Shown: piece after piece, positions 1 to 9,081 of the stretch | Layout of the letters: each line of letters starts with the position of its first letter | Numbering within the stretch: the first letter of the stretch is position 1 | From: UBA2211 sp049302755 | Lineage (GTDB): Bacteria > Patescibacteriota > Minisyncoccia > Minisyncoccales > Minisyncoccaceae | Length of the DNA: 64,000 nucleotides | Reading direction: 5' to 3' | NCBI GenBank assembly: GCA_049302755.1 | Contig: JBAQMK010000004.1 | Span: 39,934 to 103,933, forward strand | Position numbers and translations under genes: made by a program | The notes under the pieces: model-generated | What the model saw: the letters and a program-made list of their open reading frames with translations, nothing else | Told to the model about the DNA's origin: nothing | Databases searched by the model: none

Positions 1-427
1 CTCGATAGACCGGAGATTCACCAAGCGACATTAAATGCTGTTTCTGAGCCTCCACCTCTTCTTTAGAACAGAAACAGTAATAGGCATGGCCGTCTTTCAG
101 CATCTGCTCTAAATATTTTCTATATATCCCCTTTCTTTCGCTTTGCCTGTAGGGGGCATGTTCTCCGATATAATCTCCCGAATTAACAACCGGACCTTCG
201 TCCCAATCAATTCCCATCCAGTTTAGACCCATCAATAATTCATCTTCCCATTCTTTTTTAGATCTCTCCAAATCAGTATCTTCAATTCTTAAAATAAACG
301 TTCCTTTATTTTTTCTGGCAAAAAGAAAAGGAAATAAAGCCGTTCTGATTGTTCCAATATGAAGATGCCCGGTCGGAGACGGTGCAAATCTGGTCCTTAT
401 TCTTTTTTCTTCTTTTTTGGCAATCAT
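1..427 (-). CDS. gltX: Glutamyl-tRNA synthetase, N-terminal part (gene runs off the window)
   Basis: Class I aminoacyl-tRNA synthetase that charges tRNA-Glu. Only the first 142 codons are present; the rest lies beyond base 1. Translation of the minus strand from the ATG at 427 gives the family signature APSPTGHLHIGTIRTALF near residues 15-32, in which the HLHIG stretch is the HIGH-type ATP-binding motif, followed by LRIEDTDLERS, typical of the GluRS Rossmann fold. It starts 3 nt after the murG stop, so it is the distal gene of the methyltransferase-kinase-murG unit. With an archaeal-type AspRS also in this window, a GatCAB route for Asn/Gln-tRNA is possible, in which case this enzyme could be non-discriminating; that is inference. 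Confidence 0.95.
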   Translation of the reverse strand, partial: MIAKKEEKRIRTRFAPSPTGHLHIGTIRTALFPFLFARKNKGTFILRIEDTDLERSKKEWEDELLMGLNWMGIDWDEGPVVNSGDYIGEHAPYRQSERKGIYRKYLEQMLKDGHAYYCFCSKEEVEAQKQHLMSLGESPVYR

Positions 428-430
428 ATA

Positions 431-1549
431 TTATGCTAAGAAATCTAACACATATCTGGCGATAATAATAGCTGCGTACGGTTTAGAGAAAAGCTCCGCT
501 CCCCGGCTCATCGTTTCTTTGTCTTCCTTGAAAATATCTTTTAATTTTTCAAAAAAGAAATGAGGAGTAAAATTGCCTTCTTCTAATACCAAACAAGCGC
601 CGTTTTTAGCGTAGGAATAAGCATTTCTTACCTGATGGTTCTGAGCGGCATTCGGAAGAGGTATTAAAATACTGGGTTTTTTTAATAAAGCTATTTCAAA
701 TATTGTTCCGGCTCCAGCCCGGGCGACGATACATTCCGCAACAGCATAGGCTAAAGTCAATTCTTTTTCATCTAAAAAGAACATCGGATGATAATATCTT
801 AATAATTTCTCATCGATCATCGCCATAGATTCATTTTTCACTCTTTTGAATCCTTCTATTCCGGTTTGATGAATAATCTCAAAATCCTGAAGTGCGTCGA
901 CTAAAACATTTAAAACAACTTCGTTTACTTTCTCGCTACCCTGCGATCCTCCTAAAATCAAAACGACCGGCTTTTCTCCGCTTAAATTAAACAAAGTCTT
1001 GGCTTCTTCTTTATTGCCGAGGGTTAAGACACTCCTTACCGGGTTCCCGCTTTCAATCATCTTGTCTTTAGGAAAATCTTCTATTTCGGAAGCCGGAAAA
1101 GAAACAAATATTTTCTCCGAAAGCTTGCCTCCTATTTTATTAGCCAATCCCGCTACAACATCTGATTCATGCATAAAAATCGGGATTCTTAAAATCCATC
1201 CGGCAACAATCACCGGGAATGAACCGAATCCTCCCTTGCTCACAATCACATCGGGAGCGATAAAAAACATTATTACAAAAGCTTGAAAAATTCCGAAAGG
1301 AATTTTAATTAAAACATCTATGATATTGGCAAAAAAAGCACCGATAGAAAAATATCTTCTTAATTTTCCGGAAGAAATATAATAGGCTTTAATCTTCGCC
1401 TGAGGCAAAAAAGTATTGGAAGTAAAATCAGAGGATCCGATATACTCTAAAATCAAATTAGTATCTCTTTTTCTCATTTCTTCAGCAATGGCGATAATGG
1501 GAAAAATGTGTCCGCCTGTTCCTCCTCCTGTAAACAATATTCTTTTCAT
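431..1549 (-). CDS. murG: UDP-GlcNAc transferase to lipid I (MurG)
   Basis: Undecaprenyldiphospho-muramoylpentapeptide beta-N-acetylglucosaminyltransferase, which turns lipid I into lipid II at the inner membrane face. 372 aa, normal for the family. The N-terminal glycine loop GGGTGGHIFP (residues 8-17) and the C-terminal donor-site stretch ARAGAGTIFEIALLKKP, followed by PNAAQNHQVRNA, are diagnostic of this GT-B fold. The ATG at 1549 lies exactly 6 nt downstream of a TATATT box with a TTGTTT box 16 nt further up, and no Shine-Dalgarno is visible, so the gene probably also has its own leaderless transcript. Upstream, the response-regulator gene ends in a hairpin. MurG substrate comes from mraY in the same region. 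Confidence 0.97.
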   Translation of the reverse strand: MKRILFTGGGTGGHIFPIIAIAEEMRKRDTNLILEYIGSSDFTSNTFLPQAKIKAYYISSGKLRRYFSIGAFFANIIDVLIKIPFGIFQAFVIMFFIAPDVIVSKGGFGSFPVIVAGWILRIPIFMHESDVVAGLANKIGGKLSEKIFVSFPASEIEDFPKDKMIESGNPVRSVLTLGNKEEAKTLFNLSGEKPVVLILGGSQGSEKVNEVVLNVLVDALQDFEIIHQTGIEGFKRVKNESMAMIDEKLLRYYHPMFFLDEKELTLAYAVAECIVARAGAGTIFEIALLKKPSILIPLPNAAQNHQVRNAYSYAKNGACLVLEEGNFTPHFFFEKLKDIFKEDKETMSRGAELFSKPYAAIIIARYVLDFLA

Positions 1550-1555
1550 ACATTA

Positions 1556-1583
1556 AATATATCATTTTTAGGCTTTAAAACAA
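1556..1583 (-). promoter_or_regulatory. Predicted murG promoter (leaderless type)
   Basis: On the minus strand TTGTTT (1578-1583), a 16-nt spacer, TATATT (1556-1561), then 6 nt to the murG ATG. The -35 lies inside the 3' arm of the preceding terminator hairpin. Sequence-based prediction only. Confidence 0.55.
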
Positions 1584-1602
1584 GTGGCTCTCTACTTGTT
1601 TT
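1577..1602 (-). terminator. Hairpin terminator after the response regulator
   Basis: A 9-bp perfect inverted repeat (AAAACAAGT / ACTTGTTTT) with an 8-nt loop. The TAG stop of the response-regulator gene sits at the arm-loop junction. The U-tract is short, so some read-through into murG is likely. Confidence 0.6.
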
Positions 1603-1987
1603 TGTAGAGTTTGATAATTTGCTCCACCACCTCTAAAACCTCCTTGGTGGTGCAGTCGCGTTTGAACATAAAGGCAGCCGCTCCAAATTCTTTGTATTTT
1701 TTACGGTCTTCCGAGCTATCAAGATTGCTGAAAACTATTACCGGAATATTTTTAGTGTCCGGATTACTCTTAACTTTTTTTAAATACTCATAGCCCTGTT
1801 CGGCGATAACATTGTCCGGCTTAGGAATAACGATATCCAATAAAACAATATCCGGCTTTTCCAATTCGGTTAAATTCAGCGCTTTTTGGATATCAAAAGT
1901 GGTTATGAATTCATATCCATTTTTCTGAAAAACATCTCGATAGATATCGACTAACGGTTTTTCCTCATCGATAAAAAGTACTTTCAT
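1592..1987 (-). CDS. Stand-alone REC-domain response regulator
   Basis: 131-aa single-domain receiver of a two-component system, with no output domain. The acidic pocket is DEE at residues 7-9, the phospho-acceptor is the Asp of LLDIVIP near residue 51, a Ser lies in VFSN, and the conserved Lys is in FKRD near residue 109. It starts 4 nt after the histidine-kinase stop, so it is almost certainly that kinase's partner. With no DNA-binding domain it must act by protein-protein contact or pass the phosphate on. The position between the kinase and murG makes a link to envelope growth attractive, but this is inference. Confidence 0.9.
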   Translation of the reverse strand: MKVLFIDEEKPLVDIYRDVFQKNGYEFITTFDIQKALNLTELEKPDIVLLDIVIPKPDNVIAEQGYEYLKKVKSNPDTKNIPVIVFSNLDSSEDRKKYKEFGAAAFMFKRDCTTKEVLEVVEQIIKLYKNK

Positions 1988-1991
1988 ATTT

Positions 1992-4229
1992 TTAAAATAT
2001 TTCTATTTTATTTGGCTTATTAACTAAAACCTTAGTTTCTTCTTGATTTTTATAAATCGGAACCGTAAAGCTGAAAGTAGTCCCCTGGTTTTCTCCTTTA
2101 CTATAGAAAGATATTTCTCCTCCGTTTCCTTCAACAATCTTTTTAGCAACATATAATCCAAGACCCGAACCATTAGGATTCATTTTTAAAGCACTGGAAC
2201 TTCTTGAAAATTTTTGAAAAATCTTGATGCGGTCTTCCTCGGATATCCCCGCCCCGGTATCTTTTACATTAATTTTCAAAAAATCATTATCCAATTCATA
2301 TGAAACAACAATTTTTCCTTTATAAGTATAATTGACGGCATTATCCAAAAGATTGGAAATAACGTGGGTTATTTTCTGCAAATCACACCAGACATCGGGA
2401 ATTTTAAAATCGGGTTTTTCAACTTCTAATTTTAATTTTCTTGTTTTAACATTATTTAATTCTTTCTTCTCTTTTATCATCTTCATTACCAAAGAAGACA
2501 TGCTAACTTTTTCAGGCTCCATTTTCATTTTCTCTCCTTCCAATTTGTAAGCATCCCAAAAAGCGGACACGGTATCGATAATTCTGTCTAATCCAGATTC
2601 AATAATCGGAATGGCTTTTTCCGGAGGATAATCTCCATCCCTCATCATGGAAAAATAACCTCTCATAATTGATAAAGGCGTATTTAACTGATGATTGACC
2701 ACTCTTAAAAAGTCTGACTTCATATTAAGCAACTCCTGCAGGTATTCTTTTTGCTTTTCAATATTTTTTGTCTGTTCGTCAACTTTATTCTTCAATGTTT
2801 TTCCGAACTCTTCAATCTCCTTGTACTGTCTGGCATTTTCTATCGCAATACTGGCCTGCTTTGACAAAATATCCAATAATTTCAAATCTTCATCGGTATA
2901 GGCATCGCCGGAAATCTTCGAACCCAAAACAATAATTCCAATCAGTTTTTTATTAGACATCAAAGGTAAGCATAGAGCGGCTTCGATTTCTCTCATGTGA
3001 ATATAAAGGCGGAGTAAGTTCTTCTCGTCTTTTTTATCCCCTTCATTGGAAAGGATTATCAATTCATCGCTCACCAAAGGCTTTTGGGTCTTGGCAAGAT
3101 ATTTAGTTAAAAAATTATCCTGCACCAAAGAGATGCCGTTTTTTTCATTAAAACCGATAACCTTGGCAATTTGATATTTTATCGGATTCTCTTTTGTATT
3201 CACCAATAAAACTCCGGCTTTATCCAGTTGCATCGTATCTTTAATCGTATCGACGATCAATTTAATAATTTTATCCAAATCAATATAATTATTTAATTGA
3301 GCAATCAATCTGTTTATCGTTTCCTGATAATTATATAACGATACAAAAAGATATTTATTGGCAAAAACTCTCACCGCCCGGTCAATGCTGTAGAAAAACC
3401 AAACAAATGACGGCGCCAAGATAATACCGAAAGCATAAGAAGCGCTGTTAAAGACTCCGCCGAAAGTACGATTGTAAAAACCAATAATGGCGTAAAAAGC
3501 AATATAAGTAAAAAAGGAAACCATGAGATAAATGAATATTTTTTGAACCACTACTCTAATATCCATCAAGCGATACCTCACCATCGCATAAAATAAAATA
3601 AAAACATAAAGTGAAGTGATAACATTTCCAAACGGCAAGATGTTTACATTATACCAAAGGAAAAAATTGGTTGCCCCGCCCAAGAAACCGATAATCGTTC
3701 CGACAATAATGTATCTTATCTGATACTGCTTAAGGCTGTTGGAACGGGAATAATTTCTGATTAATTCAATCAATCCGAATCCGACCAATCCGCCGTACGA
3801 AACTAAAAGATATATCGAATAAAGAATTCCAGCCTTGGGCCAAAAATCAAAAACCAATATTTTCTCCACGTCTTTTATAAATAAAGGAGAAAAAGAAAAA
3901 GACAAAAATACTAATGTGGCGATATAGCCAAACCAAAGAACTATCTTTGCTTTAATAGTTTTAATGTCTAAAAATGATAAAACCCAATGTAAATAAAACA
4001 CGGGAATAAAAGTTGAACCGATGGAAAGTAATCTAGTATAAAGCAGGGCCGTATCATGGTCAGTCGATACCTGCCAGAGAAAATAAAAGAGCGACCAGAA
4101 AAAAACTGCGCCGCTCAATAAAATAAAAGTATAATTGGTTGTATTCTTACGATTCTTAAAAAATATTAAAGACCCGAGCGTTAAGCTCGTAATCGCATTA
4201 ATTAAAGCTGCTAAGGCATAAAAAGTCAT
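1992..4229 (-). CDS. 7TM sensor - GAF - histidine kinase
   Basis: 745-aa membrane sensor kinase. The N-terminal ~230 residues form about seven hydrophobic helices of the 7TM sensor type often found on kinases. A further two-helix segment follows (about 230-290), then a GAF-like domain (about 305-465), a coiled coil rich in Lys/Glu, a HisKA dimerisation helix with the phospho-acceptor His513 in VVNHQLNTPLS, and a HATPase domain with an N box (NLLDNAVNY, near 625), G1 (DTGAGI) and G2 (GSGLGLYV, near 687). All catalytic motifs are intact. It lies 28 nt after the methyltransferase and 4 nt before the response regulator. The same N-terminal 7TM type recurs at 12402-13574 without the kinase core. 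The ligand is unknown. Confidence 0.93.
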   Translation of the reverse strand: MTFYALAALINAITSLTLGSLIFFKNRKNTTNYTFILLSGAVFFWSLFYFLWQVSTDHDTALLYTRLLSIGSTFIPVFYLHWVLSFLDIKTIKAKIVLWFGYIATLVFLSFSFSPLFIKDVEKILVFDFWPKAGILYSIYLLVSYGGLVGFGLIELIRNYSRSNSLKQYQIRYIIVGTIIGFLGGATNFFLWYNVNILPFGNVITSLYVFILFYAMVRYRLMDIRVVVQKIFIYLMVSFFTYIAFYAIIGFYNRTFGGVFNSASYAFGIILAPSFVWFFYSIDRAVRVFANKYLFVSLYNYQETINRLIAQLNNYIDLDKIIKLIVDTIKDTMQLDKAGVLLVNTKENPIKYQIAKVIGFNEKNGISLVQDNFLTKYLAKTQKPLVSDELIILSNEGDKKDEKNLLRLYIHMREIEAALCLPLMSNKKLIGIIVLGSKISGDAYTDEDLKLLDILSKQASIAIENARQYKEIEEFGKTLKNKVDEQTKNIEKQKEYLQELLNMKSDFLRVVNHQLNTPLSIMRGYFSMMRDGDYPPEKAIPIIESGLDRIIDTVSAFWDAYKLEGEKMKMEPEKVSMSSLVMKMIKEKKELNNVKTRKLKLEVEKPDFKIPDVWCDLQKITHVISNLLDNAVNYTYKGKIVVSYELDNDFLKINVKDTGAGISEEDRIKIFQKFSRSSSALKMNPNGSGLGLYVAKKIVEGNGGEISFYSKGENQGTTFSFTVPIYKNQEETKVLVNKPNKIEIF

Positions 4230-4257
4230 ATTCTTAATACTTTTGCCATATATTTAT

Positions 4258-5223
4258 TTAACTTTTCTTGGCCACCAATAATCCGTGAACTTTTAACGGC
4301 TCGTAAATTAATCTATATTCAGTGAAGCCAGCTTTTTTGGCAACGTCGCCTAAACCTTCCGGACGACGATAAACCATTGGCCAGTTAATCACCCATTTCA
4401 AAAAATGCTGTTCGATATTCGGATGGATATTGCAAGTGATTAAAAAACCATTCGGCTCCAATATGTCTCTAATCTTGCTAACTACGGAAATCGCCTCTTC
4501 TTGACTGATATAATCCAAAAACCCTATCATCTCGACTATTTGCGGTTTGAATTCGCGACACAAATCGAACATATCGTAAATGCTTCCTTTATACATTTCT
4601 ATCTGATCTTCCACTCCATAATGCTTGGCAAACACTTTGGCTCTCTCGATCGCACCGCCGTCAATATCTACAAATTTTGCCCTGATAATTTTGTTTTTAG
4701 CTTTAGCTTCGGCGATTATTTCAATTGCTGATTCGGCCGAACCGCAAGCCAACGATACAAGCCTTATCTCCCCCCCTTTATCTACTTTTGAAACAGCTTT
4801 ACTTAATTCATCTTTGATAAGCTTAAGGCGATTACGAAGCCCCTGGCAATTCAATCCAAACCAATAAAAATCATCGAGTAATCCGCCGAGAGTTCTTTTA
4901 GGAGGATATGGATGATTATAAACTATTTCCATTGCTCTCCAGGTGGTAGCGTATTCTTTCACCTTTCTACTTTCTTTTCCTAGTCCATCAAAAAAAATAG
5001 AATTTATTTTGGGTTGTCCCAGTCCGAGCATTTTATAAACCTGCTTCTTAAGCATCACGTAAAAAGTAATCAACCACATAAAAGGCAGAGACAAAACATA
5101 CGGCGCGGGGCAATTTTCATATCGATCACTCCTCACGGTAAGATACGGCTTCTTAATCGTTTCTATTTCCGGAGCTTTCGGAACCGAAGCAATTTCTATC
5201 TTAACAGGTTTTTTATTATGCAT
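4258..5223 (-). CDS. Class I SAM-dependent methyltransferase-like protein
   Basis: 321 aa. The central region has the Rossmann SAM motif I (VSLACGSAESAIEI, about 155-168), then an acidic KFVDIDGGAIERA and a late QIVEMIGFLDYI strand, as in class I methyltransferases. The first ~110 residues contain a hydrophobic stretch (YVLSLPFMWLITFYVML) that could be a membrane-associated helix, so the enzyme may act on a lipid or membrane substrate. First gene of the operon that continues with the 7TM kinase, response regulator, murG and gltX. Substrate not recognisable from sequence. Confidence 0.75.
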   Translation of the reverse strand: MHNKKPVKIEIASVPKAPEIETIKKPYLTVRSDRYENCPAPYVLSLPFMWLITFYVMLKKQVYKMLGLGQPKINSIFFDGLGKESRKVKEYATTWRAMEIVYNHPYPPKRTLGGLLDDFYWFGLNCQGLRNRLKLIKDELSKAVSKVDKGGEIRLVSLACGSAESAIEIIAEAKAKNKIIRAKFVDIDGGAIERAKVFAKHYGVEDQIEMYKGSIYDMFDLCREFKPQIVEMIGFLDYISQEEAISVVSKIRDILEPNGFLITCNIHPNIEQHFLKWVINWPMVYRRPEGLGDVAKKAGFTEYRLIYEPLKVHGLLVAKKS

Positions 5224-5240
5224 ATGTTTATATTAAAATT

Positions 5241-5269
5241 ATTATAACAATTTAGTATTTCTTTGTAAA
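5241..5269 (-). promoter_or_regulatory. Predicted promoter for the methyltransferase-kinase-murG operon
   Basis: Minus strand TTTACA (5264-5269), 17-nt spacer, TATAAT (5241-5246), 17 nt before the ATG at 5223. There is no Shine-Dalgarno in the short leader. Confidence 0.6.
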
Positions 5270-5279
5270 ACAAAATAGC

Positions 5280-6368
5280 TTATCTCTTAGCATATTGAGA
5301 GATATTTAATAAAACTCCGCAAGCGATCAACTCCATCATCAAATGAGAACCGCCGTAACTGATAAAAGGCAAAGGAATTCCGGTTAAGGGAACAACTCCG
5401 ATCATCGCTCCGATATTTACCAAAGTTTGAACAATAAACCAGGAACCGATACCAATCGCCATCAATCTTAAATATTCATCATTAATTCTTTTTCCTAAAG
5501 ACAAAGAAGCGATAAAAAAAGCAAAAAATAAAGCGATTAAAACAACGCAACCAATAAAACCGGTTTCTTCGGCAAAAATAGCAAAAATAGAATCAGAAAT
5601 TGATTGCGGAACAAAGCCAAACTTTTGAACGCTTAATCCCAAACCCGAACCGGTGACTCCTCCCGAACCGACCGAAATCAAAGCTTGATTAATGTGATAG
5701 CTAGTTCCTAGAGTGTCGGTTTCTGGATGAAGAAAAGAGGTAACTCTTTTAAGTCTGTACGGTTCAGAAAAAATTAATCCGGCAAATCCCACAATAGCGC
5801 TCACCCCAATTAATAGCGTTTGTTTAATCGGAGTTTTAGAACAAAAAAACATTATCATCATGGTAGAAAAAAGAACAATCAAAGTTCCCATATCTTTTTG
5901 GAAATACAAAGCTGCACAAACTAAAACCAAAAGAATAATGAAAGCGGTAAATTTATTCCTCGCCTTCTCACTATTCAAAATAACGGCCAAATAAATAATG
6001 CAGGCTAATTTCATTATCTCCGATGGTTGAATGCTCGTAAAACCCAAATTAAGCCATCTGGTGGCACCTAATTGAGTCGTGCTCAATCCCGGAACAAAGA
6101 CTAAAAGCATTAGAATCACCGCGGCAATAAAAATAAGAAAACTCCATTTCTTGATTCCGTGCAAAGAAATTTTAAAAGCAACAAAAGCCAGAATCAATCC
6201 GGGCAGCAATCCCCATAATAATTGATGAAATAAATAGTAATTAGGATTATTGGTCAACTTTAATGATAACGGCGTTGATGAAGTAGCCAGGGCTAAAATT
6301 CCCATTACAATCAAGAGAATTATAATCACCAAAAGACTTACATCAAATGTCTTCTTTGCTTTTATCAT
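5280..6368 (-). CDS. ftsW: SEDS peptidoglycan glycosyltransferase FtsW/RodA
   Basis: 362-aa polytopic membrane protein of the SEDS family that polymerises lipid II. About ten hydrophobic helices are visible. Family hallmarks include RLKRVTSFLHPETD, SYHINQALISVGSGGVTGSG, FVPQSISDSIFAIFAEETGF and the final PLPFISYGGSH. It overlaps the murD stop by 4 nt, so the two are translationally coupled. The sequence alone does not firmly separate the divisome enzyme FtsW from the elongasome enzyme RodA; the neighbours (murD, mraY, murG) favour FtsW, while mreC/mreD/PBP2 at 59.6-62.6 kb lack an adjacent RodA, so it might serve both. Confidence 0.93.
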   Translation of the reverse strand: MIKAKKTFDVSLLVIIILLIVMGILALATSSTPLSLKLTNNPNYYLFHQLLWGLLPGLILAFVAFKISLHGIKKWSFLIFIAAVILMLLVFVPGLSTTQLGATRWLNLGFTSIQPSEIMKLACIIYLAVILNSEKARNKFTAFIILLVLVCAALYFQKDMGTLIVLFSTMMIMFFCSKTPIKQTLLIGVSAIVGFAGLIFSEPYRLKRVTSFLHPETDTLGTSYHINQALISVGSGGVTGSGLGLSVQKFGFVPQSISDSIFAIFAEETGFIGCVVLIALFFAFFIASLSLGKRINDEYLRLMAIGIGSWFIVQTLVNIGAMIGVVPLTGIPLPFISYGGSHLMMELIACGVLLNISQYAKR

Positions 6369-7675
6369 TTAAAATCCTTAATATATTTTTTAAATAAATC
6401 TCCTCTTTCTTTGTAGTCTCTGAAGACACCGAAACTGGGCGAGGCCGGAGACAAAAGACATATTTTATTTTTTGAAGTTATTTGAAAACATTTATCAACC
6501 ACGTCTTTCATGTTATCAAAACTAAAATGCCTGACCTTGCCTTTCTTTTTTTCAATCTCTTTCAAAATCTTTTCTCCGGAAACAGGAAGTAAAATCAAAT
6601 TCTTAACATTGCTTTTAATTATTCTATCCGCCAATTTATCAAACTTAATTCCCCTATCAAATCCTCCGACAATCAGAGTCTCGACGTCATAGCCTAAAGA
6701 ATCCAAGGCGAAAATTGCCGCTTCGGGAATTGTGGAAATCGAATCGTCGTAGAATCTGATTCCTTTTTTCTCGCCAACAAATTCCAATCGGTGTTCCGGC
6801 CTTTTAAACTTTTTAAAAGCTTTGATAATTTTCTCTTCTTTGATTTCCATTATCTTGGCGACGTTTAAAACCGCGATCAAATTATCAAGATGAGTAATTT
6901 CCAAAAATCCTTGGTTGTCTTTTAAAAATTTAGAAAAATCAAGAGAATTGATCTCAATTTTCTTTGATTTAGCTTTTTTAGCCAAATCGCTTATTTCTTT
7001 AATCTTAGGATTAAAAATAAAATAATCATTCTTCTTTTGGTACTTAACGATATTTGTTTTAGCCGAGAAATATTCCTTAAAACTTTTATAATAATCCAAA
7101 TGCTCGGGGTAAATATTTAAAAATACAGCAATATGAGGACTCTCTTCCAAGCTCTGTAATTGATGAGAAGATAACTCGTAGACGAAAACATCATTCTTTT
7201 TAGCGGTTAAAAGAAAAGATAATGAAGGAGTTTCAATATTTCCCACGAGATATGCTTTCAATCCCGCTTCTTTTAAAACCGAATAAATCAAAGACGAAGT
7301 AGTGCTTTTACCCTTGGTTCCCGTTACTCCAATAATCATCGAGGGGCAATTATCGAAAAATAAATCCGTCTGTCCCGTTACTTTTGTTTTTTGGCTTAAA
7401 TATTTTTTAATACTCGCGAAAGATATTCCCGGAGATTTTAGGACAACATCAAATCCTTTAATGCTTTTCAAATAATCTTCTCCTAAAAACACTTCAACGT
7501 TCTTGTCATTCAACAGTTTCCTTGTCTTTAAATCCATTTCTTCAAATTTTTTCTTGTCCGCAACGAATAATTTCTTTTTAGGAAACTTTTTCCTTAGAAA
7601 AACAAAAGAATCGGCACCTTCCCTGCCTATTCCCAAAATTAAAACCTTTTTCTTTTCTAAAGAATTAATTTTCAT
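6365..7675 (-). CDS. murD: UDP-MurNAc-L-Ala--glutamate ligase (MurD, possibly MurD2 type)
   Basis: 436-aa Mur ligase that adds glutamate to UDP-MurNAc-L-Ala. Visible are an N-terminal nucleotide-binding Rossmann domain, the ATP loop VTGTKGKSTTSSLI near 115-130, the Mur-ligase stretch LNIYPEHLDYY, and the C-terminal FYDDSISTIPEAAIFAL and LSPASPSFGVFRDYKERG blocks. The preceding gene encodes a MurL-like epimerase, which in Xanthomonas works with a MurD variant (MurD2) that adds L-Glu. This protein may therefore use L-Glu rather than D-Glu, but specificity cannot be read directly. A TTGACA box lies upstream near 7713, with a weak -10. Confidence 0.93.
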   Translation of the reverse strand: MKINSLEKKKVLILGIGREGADSFVFLRKKFPKKKLFVADKKKFEEMDLKTRKLLNDKNVEVFLGEDYLKSIKGFDVVLKSPGISFASIKKYLSQKTKVTGQTDLFFDNCPSMIIGVTGTKGKSTTSSLIYSVLKEAGLKAYLVGNIETPSLSFLLTAKKNDVFVYELSSHQLQSLEESPHIAVFLNIYPEHLDYYKSFKEYFSAKTNIVKYQKKNDYFIFNPKIKEISDLAKKAKSKKIEINSLDFSKFLKDNQGFLEITHLDNLIAVLNVAKIMEIKEEKIIKAFKKFKRPEHRLEFVGEKKGIRFYDDSISTIPEAAIFALDSLGYDVETLIVGGFDRGIKFDKLADRIIKSNVKNLILLPVSGEKILKEIEKKKGKVRHFSFDNMKDVVDKCFQITSKNKICLLSPASPSFGVFRDYKERGDLFKKYIKDFK

Positions 7676-7737
7676 TAGATATAATTTAACATATTTAAGG
7701 TATAAAAAAAAGACCTGTCAAACTAAATATCCCTGCT

Positions 7738-9081
7738 CTAATCTTTGAAATAATCGGGTATAAAGTTCTTTTTGTTCCAAAAATCCATTACCTCAAGAGA
7801 TATCTTTCCCCAGTCGTCATGCTTAGGCAAAATATTCTTCTCAAAGTATTTCAATAACAACGGCAATTCCGGAGACTTTTTATAAGCTAAATACAAAGCC
7901 ACCAAAGCTTCTTTTCTGGTTCCGACGCATTCAAACGGTTTTACCTCCTTCTCCCCGATTAATTCTTTCAAAATCGGCAACAATTCTTTTTTCTCAAACA
8001 AGTCTTCGTTAAAAATAGAAATCAATTCTTCTTTGGGTAAAAAAGGATAAAGAACCATATAAACGAATAAACACTTGGGACATGCTCCGCACCATTTTCC
8101 GGTTTTCTTTTTCGTTCCCGAATTGGTCTTCTGCGATTCATTGCAGCTTAAAAATACGGGGAAGTAATTTTTCATGTATGAGAAAATACGAGCAATCTGC
8201 AACTCATACATTAGTCTCAAAATACTGAAATATTCTAAACTATCAACTAAATAATCGGAACAGTATTTTCTGAATTTCTTTTCAAAATCATAGGTCTTGG
8301 AATATTGATGGTTTATCTCGCGCCCCAACCATTTAACATTTCCTTCGTCAGAACTGTTTTCATTAGAAAAAACAATATACTTTTTGTTAAACAAAATAGA
8401 AACCAAGACGGTTAAGAAGGACAAATAAGCCACAAAAGGAGTGTGTCCGTTCAAATATCCTTTTCGGTTTAACTCCAATAGTTTTTCTTCAATCTTTCTT
8501 TCGGCCACGATCATTTTAGAATATCCGGACACCTTAAACATTTCTTCGATGTTTGAATTAGGATTTAAAGCAAAACAATCAACGTCTTTTTTGAATTTCT
8601 TCATCAATTCCAAAGTCACGGCCGAATCCTTGCCTCCACCAATCGGAATCAAAATTCCATTCTTAGTCACCTTTCCTTTTTTAAACAATGATTTGCCGAG
8701 AGAAACAATTTCCACAAAATCAGGTTTAATAAAATCAATTTTGTTTTCGTAGAAAAACTGGCCCATACCGTTTAATAAAACATCTTTAAACCATTCAATC
8801 TGCTTTTTGTCCAATTTGCCGGCTTTAACGATTATCTTTTTTGAACAAGTTGCTTTCCAATAAGAAAACATTTCAATCATTCCCAAATTGAAAACCAAAT
8901 TATCCAAAATATGCTTATCAATCTTCCTCACCAAAACATCTTTAATTATGACCGACGGATTATATTCCAGTTCCCCGTTCTTAAAACAAAAAGAAAGGTG
9001 AAAATCTTTTCCCTTTAATTCCCAAGCATAACTTTCATATACAAACTCCGGATACTTTTTTCTTAATTCTTTAAATGTCAT
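7738..9081 (-). CDS. murL: MurL-like UDP-MurNAc-L-Ala-L-Glu epimerase
   Basis: 447 aa from the ATG at 9081, which overlaps the mraY TGA (ATGA). An upstream in-frame extension to 9207 lies wholly inside mraY and is rejected. The protein has an ATP-pyrophosphatase-type P-loop, ILIPIGGGKDSAVTLELMKK (about 148-167), and a late Cys cluster KWCGACPKCLFVYMVLYPFL, as I recall for the MurL family. MurL epimerises the terminal L-Glu of UDP-MurNAc-L-Ala-L-Glu to D-Glu using ATP and replaces glutamate racemase. The gene sits directly between mraY and murD, exactly where that job is needed. The alternative is another PP-loop enzyme of unknown substrate; a profile search against the MurL family would decide. 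Confidence 0.78.
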   Translation of the reverse strand: MTFKELRKKYPEFVYESYAWELKGKDFHLSFCFKNGELEYNPSVIIKDVLVRKIDKHILDNLVFNLGMIEMFSYWKATCSKKIIVKAGKLDKKQIEWFKDVLLNGMGQFFYENKIDFIKPDFVEIVSLGKSLFKKGKVTKNGILIPIGGGKDSAVTLELMKKFKKDVDCFALNPNSNIEEMFKVSGYSKMIVAERKIEEKLLELNRKGYLNGHTPFVAYLSFLTVLVSILFNKKYIVFSNENSSDEGNVKWLGREINHQYSKTYDFEKKFRKYCSDYLVDSLEYFSILRLMYELQIARIFSYMKNYFPVFLSCNESQKTNSGTKKKTGKWCGACPKCLFVYMVLYPFLPKEELISIFNEDLFEKKELLPILKELIGEKEVKPFECVGTRKEALVALYLAYKKSPELPLLLKYFEKNILPKHDDWGKISLEVMDFWNKKNFIPDYFKD

